Of a DNA stretch of 64,000 bases, positions 21,368 through 34,173 are shown one piece after another. Position numbers and translations under genes: made by a program. Positions within the stretch are counted from its first letter, which is position 1. Each line of letters opens with the position of its first letter. The DNA comes from Piliocolobus tephrosceles (taxonomy: Eukaryota > Chordata > Mammalia > Primates > Cercopithecidae), in NCBI RefSeq assembly GCF_002776525.5, contig NC_045436.1, forward strand, positions 165,616,756 through 165,680,755, read 5' to 3'. The notes below the pieces were generated by a model. That model saw only the letters and a list, made by a program, of their open reading frames with translations, did not search any database and was not told the DNA's origin.

Positions 21368-21786
21368 CAGGTTGCGTATATCTTATCTGAAATGCTTGGA
21401 ACCAGAAGCATTTTGGATTTTTTTCAGATTTGTGAATATTTGCATATATATAATGAATTATCTTAGCAATGGAGACCAAGTCTAAACATAAAATACATTT
21501 GTTTCACATACACCTTATACACATAGCCTGAAGGTGATTTTATATGACATTTTAAATAATTTTGTGCCTGAAATAAAGTTTTTATTTTATCACCCTCTGT
21601 TGACCTGCTTGGGTTGGGGAACCTGGCCTTGTGCAGAAAAGATATATCACAGCTGAAGAACTGTGGGAAGGACTTTTTTCCTTATGGAGACTAAATGAAT
21701 TGTGTTGTGCATCTGCATTTTGACTATGATCCATCACATGAGGTCAAGTGTGCAATTGCCCAATTGTGGAATCGTGTCAGTGCTTC

Positions 21787-23443
21787 AAAAGTTTGTTTAT
21801 TCTGTCAATTATTTATTTTACTGTGCATAGCTTCTTAGTTTAATTAAGTCCCATCTATTTATCCTTGTTTATGTTGCACTTGATTTTGGGTTCTTGGTCA
21901 CCAACTCTTTGCCTAAGCCAGTGTTTAGAAGAGTTTTTCCAAAGTTATCTTTTAAAATTTTTATGGCTTCTGGTCTTAAATGTAAGTCTTTACTACATCT
22001 TGAGTTGATTTTTGTACAAGGTGAGATGAGGATCCAGCTTCATTCTTCTACAGGTGGCTTGCCAATGATTCCAGCATCATTTGTTGAATTCAGGGTCCTT
22101 TCCCCACTTTTTTTTTTCTTTGCTTTGCTTTGCTAAAGATCTGTTGGCTGTATTTGGCTTTATTTCTGGGTTCTTTATTCTGTTCCATTGGTCTATGTTT
22201 TTATAGCAGTATAGCAGTACCATGCTGTTTTGGTCACTATTGCCTTGTAGTATAGTTTGAAGTCAGGTCGTGTGATGTCTCCCTATTTGTTCTTTTTCCT
22301 TTGTCTTGCTTTGGCTATGTGGGCTCTTTTTTGGATCTATATGAATTTTATGATTGTTTCTAGTTCTGTGAAGAATTATAATGGTATATTGATGGGAACT
22401 GCATTGAATTTAGATTATTTTTGGCAGTATGGTCATTTTTACAATATTGATTCTACCCACCCACAATCATGGGTTGTTTTTCCATTTGTTTGTATTATCT
22501 GTGATGTCTTTCAGCAAGTTTTTGTAGTTTTTTTGTAGAGACTTTTCACCTCCTCGGTTAGGTATATTCCTAAATATTTTATTTTATTTTTTGCAGCTGT
22601 TATAAATGTGGTTGAGTTCTTGATTTTGATTCTCAGCTTGGTCACTGTTCATGTGTAGCAGTGCTACTAATTTTTGTACCTTGATTTTGTATCCTGAAAC
22701 TGTGCAGAATTCATTTATCAGATCTAAGATCTTGTTGGGTGAGTCTTTAGGGTTCTCTAGGTATAAAATCATATCATTGGCAAACAGTGACAGTTTGACT
22801 TCCTCTTTACAGATTTGGATGCCCTTTATTTCTTTCTCTTATCTGATTGCTCTGACTAGGACTTTCAGTACTATGTTGAATAGACGTGGTGAAAGTAGGC
22901 ATCTTTGTCTCATTCCAATTCTCAGAGGGAATGCTTTCAACTTTTCCCTGTTCAGATGGCTGTGGGTTTGTCATAGATGGCTTTTTTTAACCTTAAGGTC
23001 TGTCTCTTCTATGCCGATTTTGCTGAGGGTTTTAATCAAAAATGGATACTGGATTTTGTCAAATGCTTTTTCTGTGTCTCTTGAGATGATCATACCACCT
23101 TACTCATACAATAATGGCTACAAATAAAAGATAAAAAATAGATGTTGTCATGTATGTGGTGAAAAGGGAACACTTCTACACTGCTGTTGGGAATGTAAAC
23201 TTGCACAGCCACTACAGAAAACAGTATGGAGATTCCTTAAAGAACTAAAAGTAGAACTAGCATTTGATCTGGCAATCCTAGTACTGAGTATCTACCCAGG
23301 GGAAAAAGAGTCATTACATGAAAAAGACACTTGCACACACATGTTTATAGCAGCAACAATTCAAAATTGCAAAAATATAGAATTAGCCTAAGTGTCCATC
23401 AACCAACGAGTAGATAAGAGTATGCATGTATGTGTGTGTGTGT

Positions 23444-23501
<58 letters not shown>

Positions 23502-23923
23502 GTACATACATACATACATACCATGGAATACTACTCAACCATAGAAAGGAATGAAATTATAGTATTGGCAGCAACCTGGATGGAGTAGGAGACCATTATT
23601 CCAAGTGCAGCAACTCAGAAATGGAAAACCAAACACCATATGTTCTCACTTAAAATTGGGAGCTAAGCCATGACAGCACAAAGCCATAAGAATGTTATAA
23701 TGGACTCTGGGGGTTTGTGGGGAAAGGTGGGAGGAGGGTGGGGAATAAAAAATTACACATTGGGTACAGTGTACACTGCTCGGGTGATAGGTGCACAAAA
23801 ATCTCAGAAATCTCCACCAAAGAACTTATCCATGTAACCAAACACCACCTGTTCCCCAAAATCTATTGAAATAATAAATCAATAAATAGATAAATAGATA
23901 GATAGATAAATAAATAAATAAAA
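21787..23923 (+). mobile_element. L1 insertion with 5' inversion
   Basis: The right part (about 23110-23923) is L1 in sense: GAACACTTCTACACTGCTGT, then CCATGGAATACTACTCAACC, ending in an A-rich (AAAT/GATA) tail. The left part (21787 to ~23105) is L1 ORF2 sequence in antisense, e.g. TATAGTTTGAAGTCAGGTCG and GTACTATGTTGAATAGACGT. The minus-strand fragment MILYLENPKDSPNKILDLINEF (22584-22772 region) is ORF2 reverse transcriptase, just after its motif C. About 350 bases of L1 are missing between the two parts. This arrangement fits twin priming during target-primed reverse transcription. Confidence 0.9.
23428..23520. repeat. (TG)n(TA)n(CATA)n microsatellite
   Basis: A compound repeat inside the L1 3' part: TG units, then about 19 TA units, then TACA/CATA units. 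Confidence 0.95.
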
Positions 23924-24049
23924 GTATTGGATTTCTGAGTATTTTGGATTATAGATTTTTGGATTAGGGCTACTCAACCTGTAGTCAAAACTCCTGTTTG
24001 TGACAGAAAATTTATTCCTGAATTAGGAAAAAGAAAAGGGAGGTATTGA

Positions 24050-24545
24050 CTTACTTATTCTTTCACTCAGCAAACAATTTTTGGGTGCCTACTATGTGAT
24101 AGGCATGGTTCTAGATGCTGCAGAGCAGTATGACAAAGGATAGGAACCTTATGCCCACTAGAAGCTCAGAGCCTTGTGGAAGAGGCAGAGAAATTACAAA
24201 TAAAAACCAGCTACATGATTTAGTGGCAGATATTGTTGAATTTAGTGGGAGCACTTCAACAATTAAGAGTGTAGAGAATGACCAGAAGCACTTTTTTAGA
24301 AGAGTGTCAGGCAGGGCTTCTCTGAGTAGTTGATATTTGAGCAAAGACCTGGAGAAAGTGAAGGAGAGAGTTACGTGGATATCTGGGGAAGGGACATTCC
24401 AGGCAGAGGCAATAGCAAATGCAGCGACCTAAGTGAGAATTAGTTTGGACTTTTCAAAGCAAATCAGCAGCTGCAAAGGAGTGAGCAAAGGGATGATTGA
24501 AGAGCATGTACTGAGTAGTCATGAAGTAGGAAAGGCTTCAAGAAT
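24050..24545 (-). repeat. Ancient L2-like LINE fragment
   Basis: It begins with GGGTGCCTACTATGTGATAG and continues through TTCTCTGAGTAGTTGATATT and GGACATTCCAGGCAGAGGCA, the same order as the copy at 4930-5515. Confidence 0.5.
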
Positions 24546-26369
24546 AACTTGGCTCAGGGTACAAAAGATGTTGCTCAAACTTAATTTCTCTACATTTCTA
24601 CATCCCACTTGCCCCACGCCCGGGCATGGGCTTAACAAACTTTTTTTGAAAAGTAAAAAAAAATACTTCGATATGGTTAATCAACAGTAACCAGACAATA
24701 ATAGCTTCTAATCACTCATGTAGATGTTACCGACTCTAATTAAAAATAAAACTTTGTCCTATAGGCCTTAAGGTCAGAAATACCATTGACCATTTTTAGC
24801 ATGCAGTTTATTTAAGATATACTATGGGAAAAATGTCAACCACAAAATTCTATTAGGCAAAGCCTGAAACATTGAAGCATTGTTTATCAATTTAGCTCCC
24901 ACCCCCAGCTTTCTCCAAATTGCATTAAGCCTGGTTTTTAGATAAAGTAGCATATTTTCAGTCTTATAATATTCATATATGTGTAAGGCTTATCAACATT
25001 AAAAAAGGTTTATTTCTTACCACAAATAAGCACATACTGTAGGCAATTGAAACATTTTAAACCATATTTGTAATTTGATAAGTTGGCTTTTACACAATGA
25101 TTTGGCTCAAAAACTACATTTTCTTCTTTGAGTTGTAAAATGGTTGTGTGCATGCATTTACTTATTCTCACTCCTCAAATATCATGAAATTATCAAGGAG
25201 CCCAAAGTTGAGAATATATTCATCATGGCACTGAAACACAAGATTTTCAACAAGTATTGAGAATCTTTGAAAATTCTTGGAAAATATCAAGCAGACAAAG
25301 GCAAAGGAGAGATTGGTCTATTTGGAAAGTGGGTAGTTTTTCTCCCCAGAGGATTGGAAAAGTGAAAACTTAAGCTTGGAATCATAAGAATTCAAGGTGA
25401 TAGTTAGCTAGTTAGATAGTCTGGAATTAAATAGTGTATGTCAAAGTTCTTGGTACTCAAGTGACTAACCACAGAAATTTTCCTCAAACTCCCTTGGTAT
25501 TCAACAAACATGAATGAAAAACAACCACTTTCAATAGTAAAAGGGATTTTCCTAAAGGCTCAGCTTTATCGTCACTTTTACCTTTCTGTTTGAAAATGCA
25601 ACTTAAAACTAATTCTTGGCCACTTTACAAGTGAAAGTGGGTCAGAAATCAGCCACCTGGTTTAATGGCTGGAAGGACCTGTTAGTGAAAGAAAAGTGTC
25701 TCTTTCTATGCCTTGTGGTCATCTGAATTCTCAGTCTAGCACATTCAAAGTACAGAAATTATAAACTTTTTCTTTTTTGGCAGAGGATGAGAACTTAAAC
25801 GTAATCTCTGAAAAATAAACTACAAGTCATATTACCACACAAACATAGAATTCCCTTTTAAAGAATAAGAAGATAGAGGAAAATCACCACATATGTAACA
25901 AGACTCAGTAGTTCAAAAGAAAATATGCTGAAAAATCAGTAAAATGAATTTCTGTGAAATGGACTTACTTATTGAAACTGAAAAGCAAAACAAAATGTCC
26001 TTCTATCTTTTATTCTCAAGAAAATTTGGAAAACGTTGTGTGTACCAATATGGAACAATCTGAGATTAAGAACTTTTGTTCCTGAGGAAAATCATCATTA
26101 CAAAATCTTGGAAAAGAAATCTCATATAAATGAGGAAATTTATTGCAAGTGTCAATGTGAATTAGTGATGTAGGAAACAAGCTAAATAGTTTCTCCAGGA
26201 AGTAAATTAAACAGAGAGAAGAAAAATAAGTTACTGGGAATGAAGTCCTAAAGAAGCCAGCATATTTGTAGTAGAAATTCTAGGGAGTGAAAGCAGAGTA
26301 AATGGAAGAAAAACAATAATCAAAGACATAACAGAAGAAAACCTTCCTGTGGAGAAAAATGCTGTCCAG
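24546..26369. other. AT-rich DNA, nothing recognised
   Basis: About 1.8 kb with no long open frame and no repeat that I recognise. Confidence 0.5.
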
Positions 26370-26440
26370 ATGGCCCTCAACTTAGGAAGTTTCAACTTAC
26401 AAATTTTTCACGTTGTGATGGGTTTACCCTTCAACTCTTC
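26370..26440. repeat. Possible DNA-transposon fragment
   Basis: CCCTCAACTTAGGAAGTTTC then ACTTACAAATTTTTCACGTT resembles the end of a common Tigger-related element. A run of about 22 A follows at 26500-26521. Confidence 0.35.
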
Positions 26441-26521
26441 TATCCTCTCTATGGAGTTTAGAATATTTCCTAATACAATGTAGAGTCTGGATTGTGTAAA
26501 AAAAAAAAAAAAAAAAAAAAA

Positions 26522-27110
26522 CAGCATTAAACAATTTGCTATATATAAAACAAAAGTATTAAATTAACAAAGCGCAATATTTAAATAAACGAGTGTGCAA
26601 GAATATATTGAATAAGTTCGTAAAATAAATGTAAAGTCTACAATGACTGTGTACTGGCTATAAATGTTTATGTGACAAATAACCCAGTGTGTAATTATAA
26701 ATCAAGTTATTAGAATTAACAAATCCATTTGACAAACTTCAACGTTAGTAGAAAACTTTAAAATTTGTCTCTTGGTCTTTGACAGATAAAGACAAAATAT
26801 AAATGGAAAGCATTTTTCTTTCGCATAATTCATACACTTGAGTTAATATACTGCAGATATCACAGAACCTACAAACTATTTTAAAGTATATTGAACATTT
26901 GCAAAGAGAGACTATATTTTAGGTCCAGAATATCTTTACAATAAATTCACCAAATTAAAAATTGCATTCCTGAAGTTCTTTTGTCCTAAAATGCAACAAA
27001 ATTGGAGGCTTGTATAAAAGCATAAACAAATAGCCTTACAAATCAAACCTTATGAAAGCAAAGTAAGGCATTCCTAAATAGAATTTTTTAATCAAAGAGA
27101 ATATACAATA
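26522..27110. other. Nothing recognised
   Basis: AT-rich, no gene or named repeat seen. Confidence 0.5.
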
Positions 27111-27403
27111 TTTTTTTGAGACGGAGTCTCACTCTTTCACCCAGGCTGGAGTGCAGTGGTGTGATTTCGGCTCACTGCAACCTCCATCTCCTGGGTTCAA
27201 GCGATTCTCCTGCCTTAGCCTCCTGGGTAGCTGGGATTACAGGTGCCCACTACCACGCCCAGCTAATTTTTGCATTTTTTTTAGTAGAGACAGGGTTTCA
27301 CCATGTTGGCCAGGCTGGCTTCAAACTCTTGACCTCAGGTGATCCACCCGCCTTGGCCTCCCAAAGTGCTAGGATTACAGGCATGAGCCACTGCACCCAA
27401 CTG
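27111..27403 (-). mobile_element. Alu (S-like), antisense, full length
   Basis: T7, then GAGACGGAGTCTCACTCTTT, both arms, and GGCATGAGCCACTGCACCCA at the end. AACCTCCATCTCCTGGGTTC and GTGATCCACCCGCC are S-type. The 156-residue frame over it (27116-27586) is an Alu translation running into the CA repeat. Confidence 0.93.
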
Positions 27404-27411
27404 CAAATTTT

Positions 27412-27413
<2 letters not shown>

Positions 27414-27461
<48 letters not shown>

Positions 27462-27478
27462 ACACACATATATATATA
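27414..27478. repeat. (CA)n/(TA)n microsatellite
   Basis: About 20 CA units, then a few TA units, immediately beyond the Alu. Confidence 0.96.
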
Positions 27479-27539
27479 AGATTAAGTTATTTCAAAACGA
27501 TAAAGATATGTTACATATCTAAACCTAAGAAATGTGGTC

Positions 27540-28180
27540 AAAGCTGTACTCGGGAAAAAGTAAATGGTTTTAAGTGCTTTTTATAATAAACAATAAAGAA
27601 ACACATAAATATATAACTTAATAGGCTAGAGAAAACAATAAAATAAAGGGATTGATAAAGTTAGAAAAAAGAGATAATATGGAAAAACAATAACAACACT
27701 TCATGTTTGGGAACAATAATAAAATACACAAATTTAAAAGTAAAAATAAGAAGTGCATTGAGAAGTGGAATGTAACCACAGATCTAGAGGGCATACAATA
27801 TGTATGAGAATAATCAGCAGAAATAGCAATACAGTTAGACAACTTGATTTATAAAAATCTGCAATCCACTAAAAGAGACTTTTTAAAAATCTATAATAAA
27901 TTAGATTAGATTGGAAAGATTAGAAAAGTTTTCTAAAAGCCTATGTACTAACAAAGGCCTGTCCTCAATAATTTCATGGATGAATTTTTTCAAGATTTTG
28001 AAGAATGAATATTTGCTATACTTTTAATGGTGTTACAAAACAAAAAGGGGATTTTTTGATTCATTATAGAAAATCCGAACAATAATAAAACTATTATTTA
28101 ACTAAGAAGTTGAAAGGAACCTCTTACCACCTGCCTTATACATATAGATTCAAAAATCCTAGACAAAACAATACATGATT
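27540..28180 (+). repeat. Possible very old L1 or HAL1 fragment
   Basis: CATGGATGAATTTTTTCAAG and TCAAAAATCCTAGACAAAAC recall old L1 ORF2 segments. Many stops are present and the assignment is weak. Confidence 0.35.
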
Positions 28181-28185
28181 TAATA

Positions 28186-28802
28186 CAGTACTGCCCCGTT
28201 ATCTGTGGTTTTACTTTCTGTGGTTTCAGTTACACATGGCCAGCCATGGTCAGTAAATACGACATCACTACTCCTGTATGTGGGGTTTCTTGAACACAAG
28301 CACTACAAGACCATAACAATCAGTCTGAGAACCAAGATGACTACCATGACTAATGGCAATCCACTTGGGATGAAGTAGAAAGGTACAAGATTTTACCACA
28401 GTACTCAGAACAGTTTGCAATTTAAAACTTACACATTGTTTATTTCTGAAATTTTCTTTTTATATCACAATGCCTTTGTCATTAACCTCACATCTTCTCA
28501 TGTAAGCATTTTATCATCTCACATTGTCACAAGAAGAAGGGTGAGTACAGTACAATAAGATATTTCAAAGAGACAGAGACAGAAGGAAAGAGACCTCATT
28601 CACATAATATTTGCTATAGTATATTGTTATACTTGTTCTATTTTATTAATAGTTGTTAGTATCTTACTGCGCCTAATTTATAAATTCAGCTTTATCATGG
28701 ATATATATGTATGAAGTGTACGTAGAGTTTGGTACTATCTGTGGTTTTAGGCATCCATTTGGAGTCTTGGAATGTATCCCCGGTGGATAAGGAGGAGCCA
28801 CT
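28186..28802. mobile_element. Tigger/pogo-type DNA transposon
   Basis: Left terminal repeat CAGTACTGCCCCGTTATCTG and right end near GGATAAGGAGGAGCCACTA, with TA before the left end (28184-28185). Internal blocks such as TACAGTACAATAAGATATTT and TAGTATATTGTTAT match the copy at 12653-13108, which lacks ~150 bases present here. Confidence 0.82.
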
Positions 28803-28832
28803 ATACTACTACAATAATGGACTTTGATGAAA

Positions 28833-29190
28833 AGTGATGATTAATTTTATGTATCAACTTGACTGGGCTACATGGTGCCCAGATATGTGGTTATCTGTGT
28901 CTATGAAGTTGTTATTTCTGTGTCTATGAATTTGTTTCTGGATGAGATTAACTTACAAATCCATAGACTGAATAAAATAGATTGACCTTCCCAGTGTGGT
29001 TCTATTCATTGATGGCCTGAAGAGAACCAAAGGACAAATAAGAAAGAATTCCCTCTCTCTGCCTTACTGTCTTTGAGATGAGACACCACTGTTTTTTTTT
29101 TGTTTGTTTGTTTTTGGACTCAGGCTTGGACTGGAACTAACAACACTGGCTCTCTAGGGTCTGGAATTTTTAGCCTCTATAATTGCAGGA
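28833..29190 (+). mobile_element. MLT2B-like LTR, sense
   Basis: GATTAATTTTATGTATCAAC, TTGACTGGGCTACATGGTGC and TCTGGATGAGATTAACTTAC are the start of an MLT2 LTR. The 3' part is decayed and carries a T-rich run near 29091. Confidence 0.78.
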
Positions 29191-32135
29191 GCTCAAGGCA
29201 AAGATGTTGGGACTGTCATTAGATTATTTCTGGCTTCCTTCATTCTGACACATGGGATTGCCCTTCTCTGTTCCTTTTAAACCTAAGCATGGACAAATGA
29301 CCCAAAGAAATGTGAGTGGAAGTGACAAGTGTTACTTAGGGGCAGAAAGTTTAAAACCAGTCTGATTTTCCCTTCCTGCTTCTCTGGTGACTGTGAAGTA
29401 GCTGTCAGCCTGGGTTTCTGAGTGATTGCCTGAACAGAACCCCCTTGGCATCCCAAACCAAGCCTTTCACTTGAGCAAGGAAAGATTTTACTATGCTAGG
29501 TTATAGGATTTGTGGTTGTTTACTTGCCCAACATATAGGTACTAGACTATCCTGGCAGGAATATTAATAATAATTCAGCATTTTGTCTGAACAGATAAAA
29601 ATCAGATGAAGATTTTAGAAATACTAAAAAGGGCATTAGAATATTCAACACTAATACTTAATAAGAACTTACAATAAAATATACACAGAAAGATAGCTAT
29701 AAAAACTAAATTTTAAAGAATTTTTATATGATTTTTAATCTTAAATATCTGGTGTATGGATATAGTTTGAGTTTATTATCTGTTCATATATATTCTTATA
29801 TTTATTTCTTTTTTAGGTATCAAAAAGATATGGGAGTAATTATATATTTTGCTTTTCAAAAATTATTTATTTTGTATCCATGCTATTTAAATTTACTCAC
29901 TATAAAAAATGGAAGTACTACATGTGTGTATAACAATACATGTATCTTTCAGATTTTACAAAATGACTGAAATCTTTGTCACAAAGAGTCAAGTTCTTAC
30001 ACTTCTAATTAAACAAATCTTTTTAGACAATAGCTTATTCATCTTTTAAAATTCCCATACTCATTAATACACTCTCTAACTTATTACAAATAGACCCAGT
30101 TGCCTACATCGCCTCTAGGTGTGTTCTGTCATTCTGCAATGGTGTCATTGCAATGTCACCATGTCCACAATGCCTTTTCAGATTGGCCCATCTAGGAACA
30201 TTCACAGATTTTATCCTTATCTGCATCATGTCATCCACTACTCTTCACCTGGTAATAAGATTATATATGTAAATATCATCTACCGTGTTAGATTGTAAAC
30301 TTGTTGAAGATAGAATTGAAGTCTTATTTAAAATTTTATCTCTCAAATCTCCTAATGAAGTGGCTTATTTTGTCAGAATGCAGAGCGGGTAAAAGAATGC
30401 TGAAGTCATCAGCCCAATTTCCGCATCCTGGCTCAGTCTTTGCAGAACTGTGGCCTTTGGGAAGAATCAGTCATCCACAAAGTGGTGTTGCCATCAGGAT
30501 TAAATGATTAAGTGGAATGACTAAGTGAAAAAAAAAAAGAGAAAGATTCATTGACAAAGATCTAAAGAGACTTAGATTTATGAAGGGACCAAGCACAGCT
30601 ACTGCTTGGACAATGTATGGTCAAAGAATAAATTAATACATTTAGGTTTGCTTATCTAGGAGATACAGAAAGGAAAAACTCATAGCGCAAAGATGGGCAG
30701 ACTTCTAGTAATCATTCAAATACAAATATAAGGACCATTCTGTGACCTCACCTGATTTATTTCTCTACTTATATAATTTATAGAAATCAGCTGTGTACTC
30801 AATTGTTTTACTAAAATCTAACTCTCACCTGTATTTTAATTTTCTCTTATTTTCTTTTACCAAATTGGCTATTGTCGATTCTGAAAGTAGTCCATTTCTA
30901 ATCCCTAAGATTATATGAAAAAAAACTCATATAAGTGAAACCATTACTTACTCTATGTTTATTGCCACCATATGCTCTTTAATATATTTTTAAACAAACA
31001 CTTTTTATACAACAAGTTATCAGTAATTGTTCAAACCCAAAAGTACTTGCTCTAGTACATTTCAAAAATATCAAGTTTACAATGGCTTGGAATTACTTTA
31101 GTGCTCATGGACATGTAACATATGTTTTGTAAGGAGACACCCATGTGGTTCTGTGTTGTTCATCCTTGTCATGTATTGTTTGTCTGCTAACACATAATCC
31201 GAACTATAGACTTTGACTTGCATGTATGGTTTACAGCACTCTTGATGTCATGACCCACAGGGGATTAAAACTGACAGTACCATAGGATTACTCTCTTCCA
31301 GTGCACTTATGATGCCATGTAGGACTTGGAATTCACAAAGGAATATTTCAAGGAGAAACTACAAATTAAGCTAAAACCGTAATAAAATAAAAAATGGACT
31401 CTATTTTCTCCTTCTCCTTTTTTCTTTCCTAGTAATCTTTCTCCTCCTCTTTTACATCTTCCTCTTTGTCTTTTAAAATGAGCTTGGGAAACTTCTCAAA
31501 ATTTGGTTTCTGTTAGACTTTGCTTTGCTATGAAAGATCACATGGTAAAAATTAAAGAGTTTTGGTGGGAGGGGGATTTCTGGGATCTAAGTTTAGTATT
31601 TTAATAGCCAGCAGAGGAAGGTGACAAAGAACAGTGAGTTACTATTTATAGACATAAGAAAAATTTAAGATCATTCTTTAAGACTACTCTTTCGAATGCA
31701 TGAAAAGCATTTTTAGTTAAAGGCAAATTATTTTACAAGGTGGAAACTATTGAATGGTAACTAATAGGCACCCAAATAATGATTTGCAATCTATCTTCTC
31801 ATTAAGGAATTCAATGACTGAAATAAGAACAAGATTATAATAATTGTTGCAACCTTACTTTGGCAAAATATTCAGTTAATTTTACATTGTCTTCATAAAT
31901 TGCCTAAATGAAATACGACTCAGTTGTCAGGCATTCTACACAAGCATTTTAATGATGTTGCCAGCAAGCTCTCCAAACTCATCATTCTGCCACCTTAACT
32001 TCACTCTCAAGCACCACACAAGAGTTCGAAATTCTGAAGAAATGTGACCCTACTTCATGCCTCTGTGATTTTACTAAAGGCAACACAATAGTAAAGTGAT
32101 CAGGGGCTCTCTTAAGAACTTTGTTATTTTCACAG
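29191..32135. other. Repeat-poor AT-rich DNA
   Basis: Nearly 3 kb with no Alu, L1 or LTR that I can recognise. A weak MIR-like patch may lie at 30380-30520. No coding gene is supported. Confidence 0.5.
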
Positions 32136-32310
32136 GAACTTAGACATTATCCTGAAGATCCTGAGAAGCAACTGAGAAGGTTAAACTGAGAGATGAAGCA
32201 CCACTGTTGAAATGCAATTTCAGACTTATCTTTTCATCTACGAGATTTGCAGATTGGAAAGCAATATGGTCACCAGAGAAAGCAGTTAGGACACAGTTGT
32301 CCTAATTCAG
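32136..32310 (+). other. Candidate non-coding or 5'-UTR exon
   Basis: A 175-base block is preceded by TTTGTTATTTTCACAG (acceptor-like) and followed by GTAAGAAATA (strong donor-like). All three forward frames hold an early stop, so it would be untranslated or part of a long non-coding RNA. It lies in repeat-poor sequence. Splice-site strength is judged by eye, and such pairs also arise by chance. Confidence 0.3.
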
Positions 32311-34173
32311 GTAAGAAATAACGGAAGCCAAACTGTGGGATTTCATAAAGATTTAGGAAAACAATATAAATTAAAAATGCATTCAGGATGAATCACAGGA
32401 CTTAATGTTAAATTATGTATGGGGCTAGGAAGGCAGAATTGTCACAGCAGTACTTAGATTTCAGGCTTCAACCATCAGAGTGGAGACTTCCTTGCTACAC
32501 TAATGAATATGAAAACAGGAAAATGTTGGATGGTTCACAATTACACCAGATTTTTTGGTAAGTATTCGTAGTCTCCAATAAATATAGGTAGGCAAGGGCT
32601 ATTGGCGTCCTCCACTCAGTCTTGCTCCTAGGTTTTAAGAAAGCATTCTCAGACAAATGCTGTTATATACATAGGTACTCATTCACAATCAGGCTCAAAA
32701 AATCATACATACAACCTGTTTCGTAAGTTCAAGCAGCTCCACATCTCTGTTCTTTTATGGACTCCTATAGTAACTTTTATAAAAGGTTCACTTGAGGCAG
32801 ATGTACTGATATTCTAATGGCATGATTTAGCTAACCATCTATCTAGTGGGAAGGATGTGTCCAAGAATCTTCTGATGAGCTTTTGGATTTAAGCCAAGAA
32901 CACTCTTCCTAAAGGCACATACTACTGGCATCTTTTGCTTTCTAGAATTTGTTCTAGCCCATTTACATATTCTGCATATCACTAACTTCACCAAAAAACT
33001 CTACCTTCTAATGTCCATTGTGCCAATTAACAAAACTTGTAGTCTTATTTGGAAAGAAACATACATAGTTGGAACACTTGAAGCAACCACTTCTGGAATG
33101 TGGCCTTTTAATTAAATACCAGCAATTCATCCTTGGAGTCTTTTCCAGATCAGGGCAACTGACTGCCTCTAGGGTGTGGATGAAAACTAACACACGCATA
33201 TGTATCACACTGACAAGGCTGAAGTGACTGAAGCAGATTGCAAACACTGTAACAGGGTAAAAATGATGTGCTCACTTTGGGACATGTTTAATTGAAGGTG
33301 GCAAGAAGGGCTAGCTCAGTTAACATTCAATTAAACAGTCTAACCTCTGGGACAAAGACATGGCTGCACGTTCAATTTGAAAATCACTAGTGTGTTGTGT
33401 GTTTTACTATTTTTTGTTTTATAAAAGGGTGGAATATAAGCTTATTCTTTTACTCAACTTTATTATGTGTGTTTTGCCTAGGAAAAAGAGTAAAAGTCAT
33501 AGACCCTTCTTTTCAGAAACTAACATTCTAGGTTGAGAGAGGAGTGTGTAAGTATGATAGAAATAATACAGTTTAGGAAAGTTAATATACGGAAGCTCCT
33601 CCCCACCTCAAGAAACAATTGCAAATGGGAATGAACTCATTTCTTAGAATTTAACCCTTGAACAATGGTGAATAATATTGGTAAGGTTGAAAAGACAATT
33701 ACACAAGCTGTATTTAAAGTATGTCTTAGGACCCGATATAGGGAAGCTGCATCAAGAATTGGTTAGAGTTATGCCATGAAAGGAGGAATTTGAAGAACCT
33801 TACACACAACCTATTGACATAGGCCATGGAACATATGCAGGAGCTTCACCACACAGAGAATATGTATGACACAAGGCCTTCACTTCTTAAGAAAATGAAC
33901 ACTTGCACATGAGCTGCCAGATGCTATAATATAGCAATAGTTGGGTGAGTGATCAAGAATTTTTAGACTTAAAGAATTCTGCCAAAAGATTAATTGATCT
34001 ATGGTTTAAAGTAATGGGATTAAGAAACATATGTCGAGTTCTCACCAGAGGGGAAAAATCAAGATGCAAGTTTTCCACCTGAAATTGTAAACTTAAAAAA
34101 CCAAATGATTATATATACATATATAAAGATTAAAATTTTAAAAAGATCACCTATACATGAGACAGCATTTATC
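32311..34173. other. Repeat-poor DNA, no gene recognised
   Basis: Continuation of the repeat-poor stretch. It contains the inverted repeat at 33285-33337. Confidence 0.5.
33285..33337. repeat. 12-bp perfect inverted repeat
   Basis: TGTTTAATTGAA at 33285-33296 and TTCAATTAAACA at 33326-33337 are exact reverse complements, separated by 29 bases. Function unknown. Confidence 0.8.

Larger units (their letters stand above)
21368..23981. mobile_element. Tigger-type DNA transposon, split by an L1
   Basis: Left end CAGGTTGCGTATATCTTATC (from 21368) and right end GATTAGGGCTACTCAACCTG (to 23981) are inverted terminal repeats. TA duplications lie at 21366-21367 and 23982-23983. Between them 2.1 kb of L1 (21787-23923) interrupts a short non-coding element of ~480 bases. 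No transposase is present. Confidence 0.88.

Noticed and set aside
22651..23127. 158-residue plus-strand frame
   Set aside because: Antisense shadow of L1 ORF2 in the inverted part of the L1.
23428..23520. Possible CRISPR-like or regulatory repeat array
   Set aside because: It is a simple TG/TA/CATA microsatellite with no spacers.
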